A stretch of 64,000 bases of DNA from Collinsella stercoris DSM 13279 (GTDB lineage: Bacteria; Actinomycetota; Coriobacteriia; Coriobacteriales; Coriobacteriaceae): assembly GCF_020735465.1 (NCBI RefSeq), contig NZ_CP085935.1:930001-994000 (forward strand), written 5' to 3'. A model generated the notes under the pieces. That model was not told where the DNA came from. It worked only from the letters and a program-made list of their open reading frames with translations, and did no database searches. The position numbers and the translations under genes are program-made. Shown here piece after piece: positions 1 through 8,144 of the stretch. Each line of letters starts with the position of its first letter. The first letter of the stretch is position 1.

Positions 1-684
1 GCGCTCGGCATTGCCGGGCATGAACGGCTCGCCCATGAGCACGCCGATAAAGAACGCCAGAATCACGCCGAGGGGCAGCAGGGTCAGACGGTTCAGGAGC
101 GTGGCATGGCGCACGGAGCGCAGGGACGCGACCTTGAGCCACACCACCGCAACGATGGCGATGAGGATGATCCAGCTCCACACACGGGGGCTGTGCACAT
201 TGAGCGCCGGATGGAACCACCAGTAGCTCACCGCGGCGGCAGCGGCAATCGCCACGAGCAGGATGACGAAGGCGCGACGGCTCCATTGCGCCATGCGCTC
301 CATGAACGGGGCAACGGGGATATCCGGGCGAACGCGCGCCGAGCGGCCCGCCCCTTTGGCCTTTGCGCGGGCGGCCTTCTTGCGCTCGCGAGCGGAATTC
401 TTGCGTTCGCCAGCAGATTTCCCGCGGTCACGGGCGGACGCGCCAAACTTCGCCGAGGCGCCAGTCCGCGCCGAGGCGCCATTGCCCTCGGAGTCGCCAG
501 CCCCTCGCGATGAACGCGGGCCTTCCTGCGAATTCGAGCCGGCGGAGGAGCTGTCGGATGAAGCCCCGGATGAAGCGCCAGCTGGGATGTCCTCCACCTC
601 GACCTCCACATCAATGGGCTCCTCACCTCCCGGTACCTCGACACCGGCGCGGCGCAGCATCTCCAAAATCTCGTCATGGTTCAT
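1..684 (-). CDS. N-terminal part of a membrane protein of unknown function (runs off the window)
   Basis: The first 228 codons are visible and the 3' end lies beyond base 1. The start is taken as the ATG at 684 (MNHDEILEML), 13 nt after a GGAGG; an in-frame ATG at 696 sits almost on top of that GGAGG and is less likely. Residues 1-35 are acidic and look folded. Residues 36-137 are Ala/Ser/Gly then Lys/Arg rich and probably disordered and cytosolic. Three hydrophobic segments follow at about 138-157, 170-183 and 202-218. I do not recognise the family. A perfect 14-bp inverted repeat (692-728) overlaps the ribosome site. Confidence 0.6.
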   Translation of the reverse strand, partial: MNHDEILEMLRRAGVEVPGGEEPIDVEVEVEDIPAGASSGASSDSSSAGSNSQEGPRSSRGAGDSEGNGASARTGASAKFGASARDRGKSAGERKNSARERKKAARAKAKGAGRSARVRPDIPVAPFMERMAQWSRRAFVILLVAIAAAAAVSYWWFHPALNVHSPRVWSWIILIAIVAVVWLKVASLRSVRHATLLNRLTLLPLGVILAFFIGVLMGEPFMPGNAER

Positions 685-691
685 GCGAACG

Positions 692-728
692 ATCATCCCT
701 CCATATACAGACAGTATGGAGGGATGAT
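692..728. promoter_or_regulatory. 14-bp perfect inverted repeat over the ribosome site of the first gene
   Basis: ATCATCCCTCCATA (692-705) and its exact complement (715-728) flank a 9-nt spacer. The right arm holds the GGAGG of the minus-strand gene, so the transcript could fold its Shine-Dalgarno into a hairpin. The DNA could equally be an operator. There is no direct evidence for either role. Confidence 0.45.
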
Positions 729-804
729 ACCCAGTTCGATCAGGCCCCAACGCGGATCATTTAAACCAGCCCACACGCGGCCGCTCTGCACCCGGCACTA
801 GCAC

Positions 805-1130
805 GTGCCCGCTCCGCACCCGGCACTAGCACGTGCCCGGCAGCGTTACACACACGGTGTCAACGCACCCGGCAGCGTTGCGCACACGGCATCCGCGCGC
901 ACGGCGTCAACGCACGCGGCAGCGTTGCGCACGCGGGGTCAATGCGCACACGGCCTCAACACACACGCTACCGGTATGCACGGCGTAAATGCACGCGGTG
1001 CCAACGCGCACACGGTTCCAGCGCGCACACGGTGTCAACGCACACGGCACCGGCATGCATGATGCCAACGCACAAACAGGCCTCACCCGCACGCAATTCT
1101 CTCGCGCAAGGACCCTCACGCACGAGCCCT
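805..1130. repeat. Degenerate short repeats in a non-coding spacer
   Basis: This stretch is made of loosely repeated phrases such as CACCCGGCACTAGCACGTG (twice near the start) and many variants of ACACGG and GTCAACGCAC, roughly 20-30 nt apart. Open frames across it lack ribosome sites and mirror the repeat on both strands. I see no gene. Confidence 0.5.
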
Positions 1131-1191
1131 GTCTGCGCACAAGAGGCCTCCACTCCCCACCCGTGGTCATTATCCAAAGGTTGGAGAATGT

Positions 1192-1295
1192 AGGATATGA
1201 ACGATTGTTTTTTCTGGACTCAAATCCTCTTATCATCTCCGCAGGTAAACGGCATGACAAAAACGGAGGATATGAATGATTCGTTCATATCCTCC
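1192..1295 (+). repeat. Structured intergenic element A: inverted repeat with CCGCAGGTA core
   Basis: Arms AGGATATGAACGA (1192-1204) and its exact complement (1281-1293) enclose 76 nt with the core CCGCAGGTA at 1239-1247. A second hairpin pairs GGAGGATATGAA (1265-1276) with TTCATATCCTCC (1284-1295). It shares the right arm with the first pair, so the two foldings exclude each other. The layout matches elements at 4810-4937 and 48310-48432. It could be a structured RNA or a small non-autonomous mobile repeat. Confidence 0.5.
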
Positions 1296-1330
1296 GCCAG
1301 CGCCAATGAAATCGTTCACAACCTCCGGTC

Positions 1331-1377
1331 GTTCATATCCTCCTGCCGTTCATACCCTCCAACCGTTCATATCCTCC
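1331..1377 (+). repeat. Three further copies of the element A right arm, 17-bp period
   Basis: GTTCATATCCTCC occurs at 1331-1343 and 1365-1377, with the one-base variant GTTCATACCCTCC at 1348-1360, spaced exactly 17 bp apart. They follow the right arm of element A directly. They look like duplications of that arm. Confidence 0.55.
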
Positions 1378-1472
1378 CAATAGGTCAAATCAGGACCCAC
1401 GTCGTTCTGCCCGCGTCGAGCGACCGCATCGCCATGATCCTCCCAACAGGTCAAATCAGGACCCACGTCGTT
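1371..1472. repeat. 36-bp direct repeat, 66-bp period
   Basis: Positions 1371-1406 and 1437-1472 are identical except for one base (AATAGG versus AACAGG). Both contain GGTCAAATCAGGACCCACG. No coding function is apparent. Confidence 0.6.
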
Positions 1473-1616
1473 AGGGCTCCTTAGGTGCGCTGTCAGGGCC
1501 CCTTATGTGCACCGTCAAACCTCCTTAAGCGCGCTGTTAGGGCCCCTTAAGCGCGCTGCCAAATCTCCTTAGATGCGCCGCTGGCTTTCCCCGGATGCGT
1601 CGCTAGGCCTCCTTGG
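1463..1616 (-). repeat. Seven 22-bp degenerate tandem units running out of a gene's stop codon
   Basis: Read on the minus strand, seven consecutive units of exactly 22 bp follow the pattern nnAAGGRGnCCTnnCRRCGCRn. The first unit (1616-1595) contains the last codons and TAG of the regulator gene ending at 1603. The array therefore seems to be seeded from the gene's own 3' end. Confidence 0.6.
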
Positions 1617-2541
1617 ACACCGTGAAGAACAGCCAGCCGACCATGATGGCGATGCCGCCCCAAATGAGAATCTGGCTCCACGCAGTCATGACAAGGAACA
1701 AGCTGGCAAACGCCGCGACGAGCGTGACGGCACCCACCACCAAGACAAACCGCAAACGTACATCAAGCTCTCCGGCAACCGCCTCCGCGCGAGCATTGTA
1801 GGAGGCGACATCGATGCGGCGCGCCATGAGGTGCCCGTACATAGCCACGAGCGTAGCAGCGGCAAGACACACCACCAAAGAGCTCAGGCCGCCCGACACG
1901 TGCTGCAGCGCGGTGCTCTGAATGGCGGCGATAGCCGCCCCAAGCGCCGCGAGCGCCCAGGCCGCACCGCGAGAGAACGCGCTCAAGCGACGCGCCCGCA
2001 CATGATCGTCATCGGTGTAGAAGTTGCTCACAAATGGATGGGCACGGGCGAATGCGACGTGCCTGATATGCGCGACCGCCAAACACCCCAACGCACCGGC
2101 CGCCCCCGTGAGCAGGAAGTAGAACGGGTACGGGTTGAGCACGGCGCCCATGTTGCCGCCGGGCGAAAGAAGCTGGACGCCTCCCCTGAGCAACATCGCC
2201 ACGCCCGCAATGCCGAATATCGCAAACGCCGCGCCTCCCGCAATGAAGAGCGCCCGGCCCCGCATGTGCGGGTCGTACCCGGTCACATCGGTCACCGGCG
2301 TATCGGGAGGGATCGCCAACGCCTGATCGACCGGCCGGGCGGTCACGTCGCCGCGAATCAGATCATCAAGATCGACCTCAAAGATCTCGCACAGGCGCAC
2401 GAGCCTATCCATGTCGGGCGTGGAGGCGCCCGACTCCCATTTGCTCACCGCCTGCCGGGTCACTCCCAGCAGCATCGCCAGCTGCTCTTGCGTCATATTG
2501 CGCGCATCGCGCAAGTACAAAAGGTTGTCGCGAAAACTCAT
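1603..2541 (-). CDS. XRE-family helix-turn-helix regulator with a multi-pass membrane domain
   Basis: The 312-aa protein starts at ATG 2541 with AAGGAG nine bases upstream. Residues 1-65 form a Cro/C1-type HTH, with the recognition region TRQAVSKWESGASTPD, as in SinR-like repressors. After a linker, several hydrophobic segments follow (two near residues 95-135, more between about 190 and 305, the last being LIWGGIAIMVGWLFF). Such XRE-membrane fusions are common in Firmicutes and Actinobacteria and are thought to sense envelope state or to tether DNA. It is divergent from the ABC exporter at 2953, which has a MerR-type promoter, so it need not be that gene's regulator. Its last codons form the first unit of a 22-bp tandem array. 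Confidence 0.8.
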   Translation of the reverse strand: MSFRDNLLYLRDARNMTQEQLAMLLGVTRQAVSKWESGASTPDMDRLVRLCEIFEVDLDDLIRGDVTARPVDQALAIPPDTPVTDVTGYDPHMRGRALFIAGGAAFAIFGIAGVAMLLRGGVQLLSPGGNMGAVLNPYPFYFLLTGAAGALGCLAVAHIRHVAFARAHPFVSNFYTDDDHVRARRLSAFSRGAAWALAALGAAIAAIQSTALQHVSGGLSSLVVCLAAATLVAMYGHLMARRIDVASYNARAEAVAGELDVRLRFVLVVGAVTLVAAFASLFLVMTAWSQILIWGGIAIMVGWLFFTVSKEA

Positions 2542-2693
2542 CGTGTCACGCTCCTTGTCCATCATCCCATGGTATCCGCTGGCGAGGCGTCCGGACCCCC
2601 TCGTCAACCCCAGCTTCCGCAAGTGAGGACCGTTGCGCAAGGCATAATCGGTTGCGACTTCGCCGACGTGCGGCAACAGCCGGTTGCGCGCTC

Positions 2694-2724
2694 TTGACCT
2701 GGAGCGCGCTTCAGGGGATAACCT
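2694..2724 (+). promoter_or_regulatory. MerR-type promoter with 19-bp spacer and central dyad
   Basis: TTGACC (2694-2699) and TAACCT (2719-2724) are 19 bp apart, the overlong spacing typical of MerR-family activated promoters. The spacer region carries the near-perfect dyad CCTGGAGCGCGCTTCAGG (2698-2715, one mismatched pair). It points at the ABC exporter starting at 2953. No MerR-family gene lies in the window, so the regulator would act in trans. Confidence 0.65.
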
Positions 2725-2752
2725 TGCATGCAGTAAAAGAAATCAAGTGGGT

Positions 2753-2786
2753 GCTTGGCTGCAGCAAGGTTCGACTGCACCCAAGC
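2753..2786 (+). repeat. Stem-loop in the 5' leader of the ABC exporter
   Basis: GCTTGGCTGCAG (2753-2764) pairs with CTGCACCCAAGC (2775-2786), 11 of 12 positions, around a 10-nt loop. It sits about 30 nt after the predicted transcription start and 167 nt before the ATG at 2953. No U-tract follows, so it is not a simple terminator. Confidence 0.5.
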
Positions 2787-2952
2787 CTCAACTGCCACCC
2801 CGCGCGAACACCGCCGCCTCGTGCGCGACGTCCGTCCACCCAAAGCCCTCACGCGTGCCCGCCAACGAACAACGCCAACCCACCAACCCGTCGCATGCGC
2901 GCCGGCCGATGCACGGGCACGCCCGAGCCTTCAACCCCACAAGGAGTCCCCC

Positions 2953-4758
2953 ATGTCCCAACGCAACGTCACCAAGCTCGAAAAGCCCGCAGTCAAACGC
3001 ACACTGCGGCGCTTTTGGGAGGTCACCCGCATGAAGCCGGGCGCCGCGGCGCTCGCCGTGTTCACCTCCGTCGCCTACGTGGCGCTCCTCATCTTCGTGA
3101 ACACCTGGGTGATGGGCCTCATCGTGGACCGCGTGCAGGCCTCACCCGTCGCGCCCGACCAGGTTTGGGAGGTCTTCGGGCCCTATATCCTGGCGCTGCT
3201 GCTGGTGAACTTCGTAGGCCAGGTCTGTTCCAAGCTGCAGGACTACGCCGTTTACAAGCTGCAGATCAACGGCAACTACCATCTGGCGCGCCTGTGCTTC
3301 GACACGCTCTCCAACCAGTCCATGACCTTCCACACCAGCCGATTCGGCGGCGCGCTCGTGAGCCAGACGAGCATGTTCATGAGCGGCTATACCCAGATGG
3401 TCGACGTGGTGGTCTACTCGCTCATCCCCACCATCGCCAGCACCGCCTGCACCTTCATCGCGCTCGCCCCGGCCGTGCCCGCCTACGCCGCCGCGCTCGC
3501 CGTCATGCTCGTGGTGTACGTAATCGTGGCCACCCGTATGTACCAGCGCATCCTGCCGCTTTCCGCCGCCACCGCCAAGGCGCAGAACCGCCTTTCGGGC
3601 GTGCTCTCCGACGCCGTGACCAACATCCTGGCGGTCAAGACCTGCGGGCGCGAGGACTTCGAGCGCGAGCTGTTCGACGAGGCCGACCTCGCCGCCATGC
3701 AGGCAGAGAGCCGCTCCATGCGCGCGACCATGCAGCGCGGCTTCACCACGAGCGGCATCATCACCGTCATCATGCTCATCGTGTCGATCTTCGTGGCGGG
3801 CGGCAACGCGTGGTTCGGCATCTCGAGCGGCATGCTCGTCATGATGTTCTCCTACACTTACCAGCTGTCTATGCGCTTCAACTACATCAACTCGATGATG
3901 CAGCGCATGAACCGCGCCATCGGCGATGCGAGCGAGATGGCGCGAATCCTGGACGAGCCGCGCCTGGTAGAGGACGCGCCCGGTGCCCCGGAACTCGCGG
4001 TGCGCGAGGGCGCCATCGACTTCGAGCACCTGGGGTTCGCCTATGCGGACACCGCCGAGGACGACCGGGTCTTCACCGACCTGAACCTCCATATTCCCGC
4101 CGGTCAGCGCGTGGGACTGGTGGGGCGCTCCGGCTCGGGCAAGACAACCCTCACTAAGCTGCTGCTGCGCCTGTCCGATGTGCAGGACGGCCACGTGTAC
4201 GTGGACGGCCAGGATATCTCGGCATGCACGCAGCAGAGCCTGCGCCGGCAGATCGCCTACGTCCCACAAGAGGCGTTGCTGTTCCACCGCTCCATCCGCG
4301 AGAACATCGCCTACGGGCGGCCCGAAGCGAGCGAGGAGGAGATCCTGCGCGCCGCCGAGCTGGCCAACGCGCGCGAGTTCATCGACCGCCTGCCCGCCGG
4401 CCTCGACACCCTCGTGGGCGAGCGCGGCGTCAAGCTCTCAGGCGGGCAGCGCCAGCGCATCGCCATCGCGCGCGCCATCCTCACCGACGCCCCCATCTTG
4501 GTGCTTGACGAGGCCACAAGCGCCCTGGACTCCGAAAGTGAGGCGCTCGTGCAGGAGGCGCTCGAGAACCTCATGCGCGGTCGCACCTCGATCGTGGTGG
4601 CGCACCGCCTCTCCACCGTGGCGGCACTCGACCGCATCGTGGTGTTGGCAAACGGCGAGATCGTCGAGGATGGCACGCATGCCGAGCTTACGGCGGCAGG
4701 CGGCGAGTACGCGGCGCTCTGGGACCGCCAAACGGGCGCGTTTTTAGACGGCAAGTAG
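2953..4758 (+). CDS. ABC exporter, fused permease and ATPase
   Basis: The 601-aa protein has a six-helix ABC transmembrane domain (about residues 20-325) followed by an ATPase domain. Walker A is GRSGSGKTT, the signature is LSGGQRQR, and Walker B is ILVLDEATSALDS, followed by the H-loop VAHRLST. This is the architecture of MsbA/LmrA/MdlB half-transporters, which dimerise and export lipids, peptides or drugs. The start ATG at 2953 has AAGGAG six bases upstream; an open frame extends further back but lacks a ribosome site. It is a single gene, so a homodimer is likely. The MerR-type promoter at 2694-2724 suggests drug- or stress-inducible efflux; this is inference. Confidence 0.88.
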   Translation: MSQRNVTKLEKPAVKRTLRRFWEVTRMKPGAAALAVFTSVAYVALLIFVNTWVMGLIVDRVQASPVAPDQVWEVFGPYILALLLVNFVGQVCSKLQDYAVYKLQINGNYHLARLCFDTLSNQSMTFHTSRFGGALVSQTSMFMSGYTQMVDVVVYSLIPTIASTACTFIALAPAVPAYAAALAVMLVVYVIVATRMYQRILPLSAATAKAQNRLSGVLSDAVTNILAVKTCGREDFERELFDEADLAAMQAESRSMRATMQRGFTTSGIITVIMLIVSIFVAGGNAWFGISSGMLVMMFSYTYQLSMRFNYINSMMQRMNRAIGDASEMARILDEPRLVEDAPGAPELAVREGAIDFEHLGFAYADTAEDDRVFTDLNLHIPAGQRVGLVGRSGSGKTTLTKLLLRLSDVQDGHVYVDGQDISACTQQSLRRQIAYVPQEALLFHRSIRENIAYGRPEASEEEILRAAELANAREFIDRLPAGLDTLVGERGVKLSGGQRQRIAIARAILTDAPILVLDEATSALDSESEALVQEALENLMRGRTSIVVAHRLSTVAALDRIVVLANGEIVEDGTHAELTAAGGEYAALWDRQTGAFLDGK

Positions 4759-4809
4759 CCGGTGGACAGCACGGCGAGAAGGACGGCGCGCCGAATTCGT
4801 ATGCACAGC

Positions 4810-4937
4810 TTGCAAATGCGCGGATAAATCTGCAACGTGCGCGTAAAACGAAAACACAGACCAACAAAACCGCAGGTAAGGAAAGAGCGGAATCAACCTG
4901 TATTCCACTCTTTCTAAAATTATCCGCGCATTTGCAA
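4810..4937 (+). repeat. Structured intergenic element B: 18-bp inverted repeat with CCGCAGGTA core
   Basis: TTGCAAATGCGCGGATAA (4810-4827) is exactly complementary to 4920-4937. Inside are the core CCGCAGGTA (4870-4878) and, three bases later, a hairpin pairing AAAGAGCGGAAT (4882-4893) with 4902-4913 (one mismatch, 8-nt loop). Elements A and C share the order left arm, spacer, core and right arm, with unrelated arm sequences. The rest of the spacer 4759-5056 shows nothing else. Confidence 0.6.
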
Positions 4938-5056
4938 CCTGTCGCCCCGGCAAGACACGACCTTGATCGCCTGAACCCCTTCAACCCTTGCCTTGGCGGC
5001 GCTTTCAAAACAAAATGAAGCCACCTATCGCAATCCACGCGCCGAGGGAGGCCAAA

Positions 5057-5851
5057 ATGGGGGCTCGAATTCTCATCGTCGAGGACGATGCGGACATCAA
5101 CGAGATCATCGCCGTGCACCTCGCGCGGCAGGGGCACACCTGCACGCAAGCGTACTCAGGGACCGAAGGCATCATGCGGCTGGGAGGCGACCTGGCGAGC
5201 GCCAGTGAAGCAGCCACCCCGACGGACGAAAAGCGCGACGCTCCGCCCTTCGACCTGATCATCTGCGACCTCATGCTTCCCGGAGCCACAGGCGAGGAGC
5301 TCATCGCGGCGGTGCGCGAGCGCGACCCCGAGCTGCCGGTAATCGTCATCTCCGCGCGAACCTCCACCACCGACCGCGTCGATCTGCTCAAGCTCGGCGC
5401 GGACGACTACCTCACCAAACCTTTCGACCTCGATGAGCTCGCCGCCCGCGTGGAGGTGCAACTGAGGCACCACTTGCTGCGGGGGCGCCAGGCGGCCGTG
5501 CGTGACGCCTCCCTGTCCGACCAGGACGCGGGCGGCAATGAGCACGCACAAGAAACCTTGGCGTTCCGCGCGTGGGAGCTCAACCCCGCATCGCGTACTT
5601 TCTCCGTCGACGGCGCGGCATTGCCGCTCACGCGCATCGAATTCAACCTGCTCGAGGCCCTTATGCGCCAGCCGAAGCGCGCATGGGCCAAGCAGGACCT
5701 CTTCGAGGCCGCCTGGGGCGAGCCCTACGCCGGCGACGACAGCACCGTGACGGTCCACATGTCCAACATCCGCACCAAACTCAAACCCACCGGCACCGAC
5801 GCATACATCAAGACCGTATGGGGAATCGGCTTCAAGCTGGTCGAGGAGTAG
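5057..5851 (+). CDS. OmpR/PhoB-family response regulator
   Basis: The 264-aa protein starts at ATG 5057 with GGGAGG just upstream. The receiver domain shows the acidic pair in VEDDAD, the phospho-acceptor Asp71 in LIICDLMLP, the conserved Ser/Thr in VIVISART and the Lys in YLTKPFD. About 17 extra residues (47-63, SASEAATPTDEKRD) sit before the acceptor strand, which pushes Asp71 later than the usual 51-55. The C-terminal half is a winged helix (TRIEFNLLEALMR ... VTVHMSNIRTKL ... IKTVWGIGFKL). It is first in a cluster with an ABC transporter and the kinase at 8145, its likely partner. Confidence 0.9.
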   Translation: MGARILIVEDDADINEIIAVHLARQGHTCTQAYSGTEGIMRLGGDLASASEAATPTDEKRDAPPFDLIICDLMLPGATGEELIAAVRERDPELPVIVISARTSTTDRVDLLKLGADDYLTKPFDLDELAARVEVQLRHHLLRGRQAAVRDASLSDQDAGGNEHAQETLAFRAWELNPASRTFSVDGAALPLTRIEFNLLEALMRQPKRAWAKQDLFEAAWGEPYAGDDSTVTVHMSNIRTKLKPTGTDAYIKTVWGIGFKLVEE

Positions 5852-5956
5852 GCGCCCAACATCTTTACGCTTTCTTTAGACTTGCTTCAGACTTACTCAA
5901 GGGCTGCGGCGCATCCTAGTAATCACAAACGGTACCAAATACGCAAGGAGGCAGCC

Positions 5957-6949
5957 ATGAACGTCCTCGAGACGCACGCGCTCACCAAGGCATACGGATC
6001 CAAGCACGCCCTCGATGCGCTCGACATGCACGTGGGCGCGGGCGACATCTACGGGTTTGTGGGCAAGAACGGCGCGGGCAAATCGACCCTCATGAAGATC
6101 GCCGCGGGGCTGATCGACCCCACCGCGGGCGAAATCGCGCTCTTCGGAACAACGCGAGCGGCCATGAACCCCTTCGATACCGAGTTCTCGCGCATCGGGG
6201 CGCTCATCGAGGACCCGGGCATCCTGCCCACCTATTCGGCGCTCGAGAACCTCATGTGCAAGGCCATCGCGCTCGGCATCCCCCATCCGCAGGACCAATG
6301 CCGCGATCTGCTCGAGCTGGTAGGCCTGGCGGACACGGACCACACCCGCGCCAAGAAGTTCTCGTTCGGCATGAAGCAGCGGTTGGGCATCGCGCTCGCA
6401 CTGGTGGGCGGGCCGGACCTGCTGCTGCTCGATGAGCCGTTTAACGGCCTGGACCCTGAGGCCACGCGCGAGATGCGCAGCGCCCTCATGCGCCTCAACC
6501 GGGAGCGCGGCGTTTCCATGGTGATCTCGAGCCACGTGCTCGACCAGCTGGACCGCATGGCCACGCGCTTTGGCGTGATTCGCTCCGGCCGCATGGTGCG
6601 CGAGTTCTCCGTTGACGAGCTGCACGCCGCCTGCATGAGCTCGGTGCGCGTCAAGACGGCCGACCCCTCACGCAGCCTGGCACTGTTGGAAGAGCGCCTG
6701 CCGGGCGCGACGTTACGCATGGAGCCCGACGGCTCGATCCTCGTGTCCGGCGCAAGTGGCGTACGCCCGGCGCAGGCGAGCTTCGGCGGCGCCGCGACCG
6801 ATGCGTCCGCGAGCGGCGCCCCCACCACCGAGGACGTCTCGCGCGCACTCGCCGAGGCCGGCCAGATGATCCTCGAGCTCACGCTCATCGAGCGCGACAT
6901 CGAGGAGTACTTCGTCGAGCTGATGGGCGGCACCGATGAGCGCGCTTAG
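5957..6949 (+). CDS. ABC transporter ATP-binding protein, antimicrobial-peptide export/immunity type
   Basis: The 330-aa ATPase starts at ATG 5957 behind AAGGAGG. It shows Walker A GKNGAGKST, signature-like FSFGMKQRLGIA, Walker B LLLLDEPFNGLDPE and the switch His in SSHVLDQLD. The noncanonical SFGMKQR signature and the roughly 90-residue C-terminal extension resemble LanF/BcrA-type ATPases that work with ABC-2 permeases in peptide resistance. It lies 105 bp after the response regulator, and its stop overlaps the start of the 51-aa peptide at 6936. The partner permease is encoded at 7097. Confidence 0.87.
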   Translation: MNVLETHALTKAYGSKHALDALDMHVGAGDIYGFVGKNGAGKSTLMKIAAGLIDPTAGEIALFGTTRAAMNPFDTEFSRIGALIEDPGILPTYSALENLMCKAIALGIPHPQDQCRDLLELVGLADTDHTRAKKFSFGMKQRLGIALALVGGPDLLLLDEPFNGLDPEATREMRSALMRLNRERGVSMVISSHVLDQLDRMATRFGVIRSGRMVREFSVDELHAACMSSVRVKTADPSRSLALLEERLPGATLRMEPDGSILVSGASGVRPAQASFGGAATDASASGAPTTEDVSRALAEAGQMILELTLIERDIEEYFVELMGGTDERA

Positions 6950-7091
6950 CGGGCTCGACAACCTCGGCATCCTTGCCGCCGTCCATTTCCCCACCTTGGG
7001 CGAGCTGACGGGCCCCATCAACGTCCTCATCGACCTCGCGCTCGCGGCGCTTCTCCTCTACATCCTTCTCGTTGCCCGGAAAGGCAGGTAA
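6936..7091 (+). CDS. 51-aa single-pass membrane peptide in the ABC/two-component cluster
   Basis: ATG 6936 overlaps the end of the ATPase gene (stop 6947-6949), and the TAA at 7089-7091 is five bases before the permease ATG. The product starts MSALSGLDNLG and has one hydrophobic helix (about residues 28-46, INVLIDLALAALLLYILLVA) ending in ARKGR. Tight coupling on both sides argues that it is translated. It may be a small subunit or regulator of the transporter; I know of no named family. Confidence 0.6.
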   Translation: MSALSGLDNLGILAAVHFPTLGELTGPINVLIDLALAALLLYILLVARKGR

Positions 7092-7096
7092 CCCAT

Positions 7097-7987
7097 ATGC
7101 TCCGTCTTATTCGCTCCGACTGGTATCGCGAAACTCGCATTCGCGGGCTACGCGGCAGCTTTTGGCAGTACGCGCTTGTGCTCGCGGGCATCGCCGTGCT
7201 GGAAATCGGCCTTATGAGGTTTGGCCTCAGCGGCGGTTTTGGCGGCGCCGCAAACATCATCAACATGGCGGAGGATATGGACGTCCTCCTCTCCCCGTCC
7301 GAATACCTGGATACCTTCCTGTTCGGCAGTTACTCGATCATCGCCTTCGCCACGTCCTTCGGCATCATCGATCAGGTCTTCGTCGACCTCACCGACGGCT
7401 TTGGCAAGACCCTGGTGTCGAGCACGCGCGGCCGCCTCACGTATTTTGCCGAGAAGGTGCTGTTCGCCGGCACGTGGAGCGCCGCGTTCACGCTGCTGTT
7501 CGGCGCGCTCTCGCTCGGCGGGTTCGCCCTGTTCGTCATGATCCCCTTTGGCCTGACGTTCTCCGCGCTCGACTCGATCGGCGGATTTATTCTGTGGAAC
7601 CTGCTGGCTTGGCTCGCCTCGTGGGTCGCGAGCGTGGTGCCGCTCGCCGTGGCACTGCTCACGCGCAACAAGCTCGTTGCCTATGGTCTGATCATCGGCG
7701 TGCTGTTCGGATGGATTCCGCTGCTGTTGCAGGGCATGGCGTACTCGGCAGGCGGCATCCTCAAGGTGCTGCAGCCCATCGCTCCGGCACTCTTGGCTCT
7801 CTCCTCCTGGATGCCGAGCACCGTGCTCCACACGCTCACCTACGGCGCGGGTGGCCTCTTCGCCGCAGCCGGGATGCCCGGCACCGACGCGTTGCCCACC
7901 TGGAGCTGGATGCTCGGCACCTGCCTGATTTGGCTCATCCTCGCCAGCGGCGCCTGGATCGCCGCCGGCCGCAAGCGCGGGGTGTAA
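7097..7987 (+). CDS. ABC-2 type permease
   Basis: The 296-aa protein begins MLRLIRSDWYRETRIRG, a cytosolic start typical of LanE/G and BcrB-like permeases, and has about six hydrophobic segments (first around residues 25-42, last around 270-290). It should form the membrane part of the exporter powered by the ATPase at 5957. It starts five bases after the small peptide at 6936 and is followed 157 bp later by the histidine kinase. The substrate is unknown; self-immunity or resistance to a peptide antibiotic is inferred from the cluster type. Confidence 0.8.
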   Translation: MLRLIRSDWYRETRIRGLRGSFWQYALVLAGIAVLEIGLMRFGLSGGFGGAANIINMAEDMDVLLSPSEYLDTFLFGSYSIIAFATSFGIIDQVFVDLTDGFGKTLVSSTRGRLTYFAEKVLFAGTWSAAFTLLFGALSLGGFALFVMIPFGLTFSALDSIGGFILWNLLAWLASWVASVVPLAVALLTRNKLVAYGLIIGVLFGWIPLLLQGMAYSAGGILKVLQPIAPALLALSSWMPSTVLHTLTYGAGGLFAAAGMPGTDALPTWSWMLGTCLIWLILASGAWIAAGRKRGV

Positions 7988-8144
7988 CGGACTGCGAGCG
8001 CGAAAGCCGCTGCTCGCCGAAACGCCCGCGAGCCGCGCAAGCACCGCGACGCCCTCAATCCAACCATCGCTCCCCACGCGCCCACACGGCACGCGGGGAG
8101 CTTGTAGAATTCTAGAAACCATCCGCCATGAGAGGGAGGCGCAC

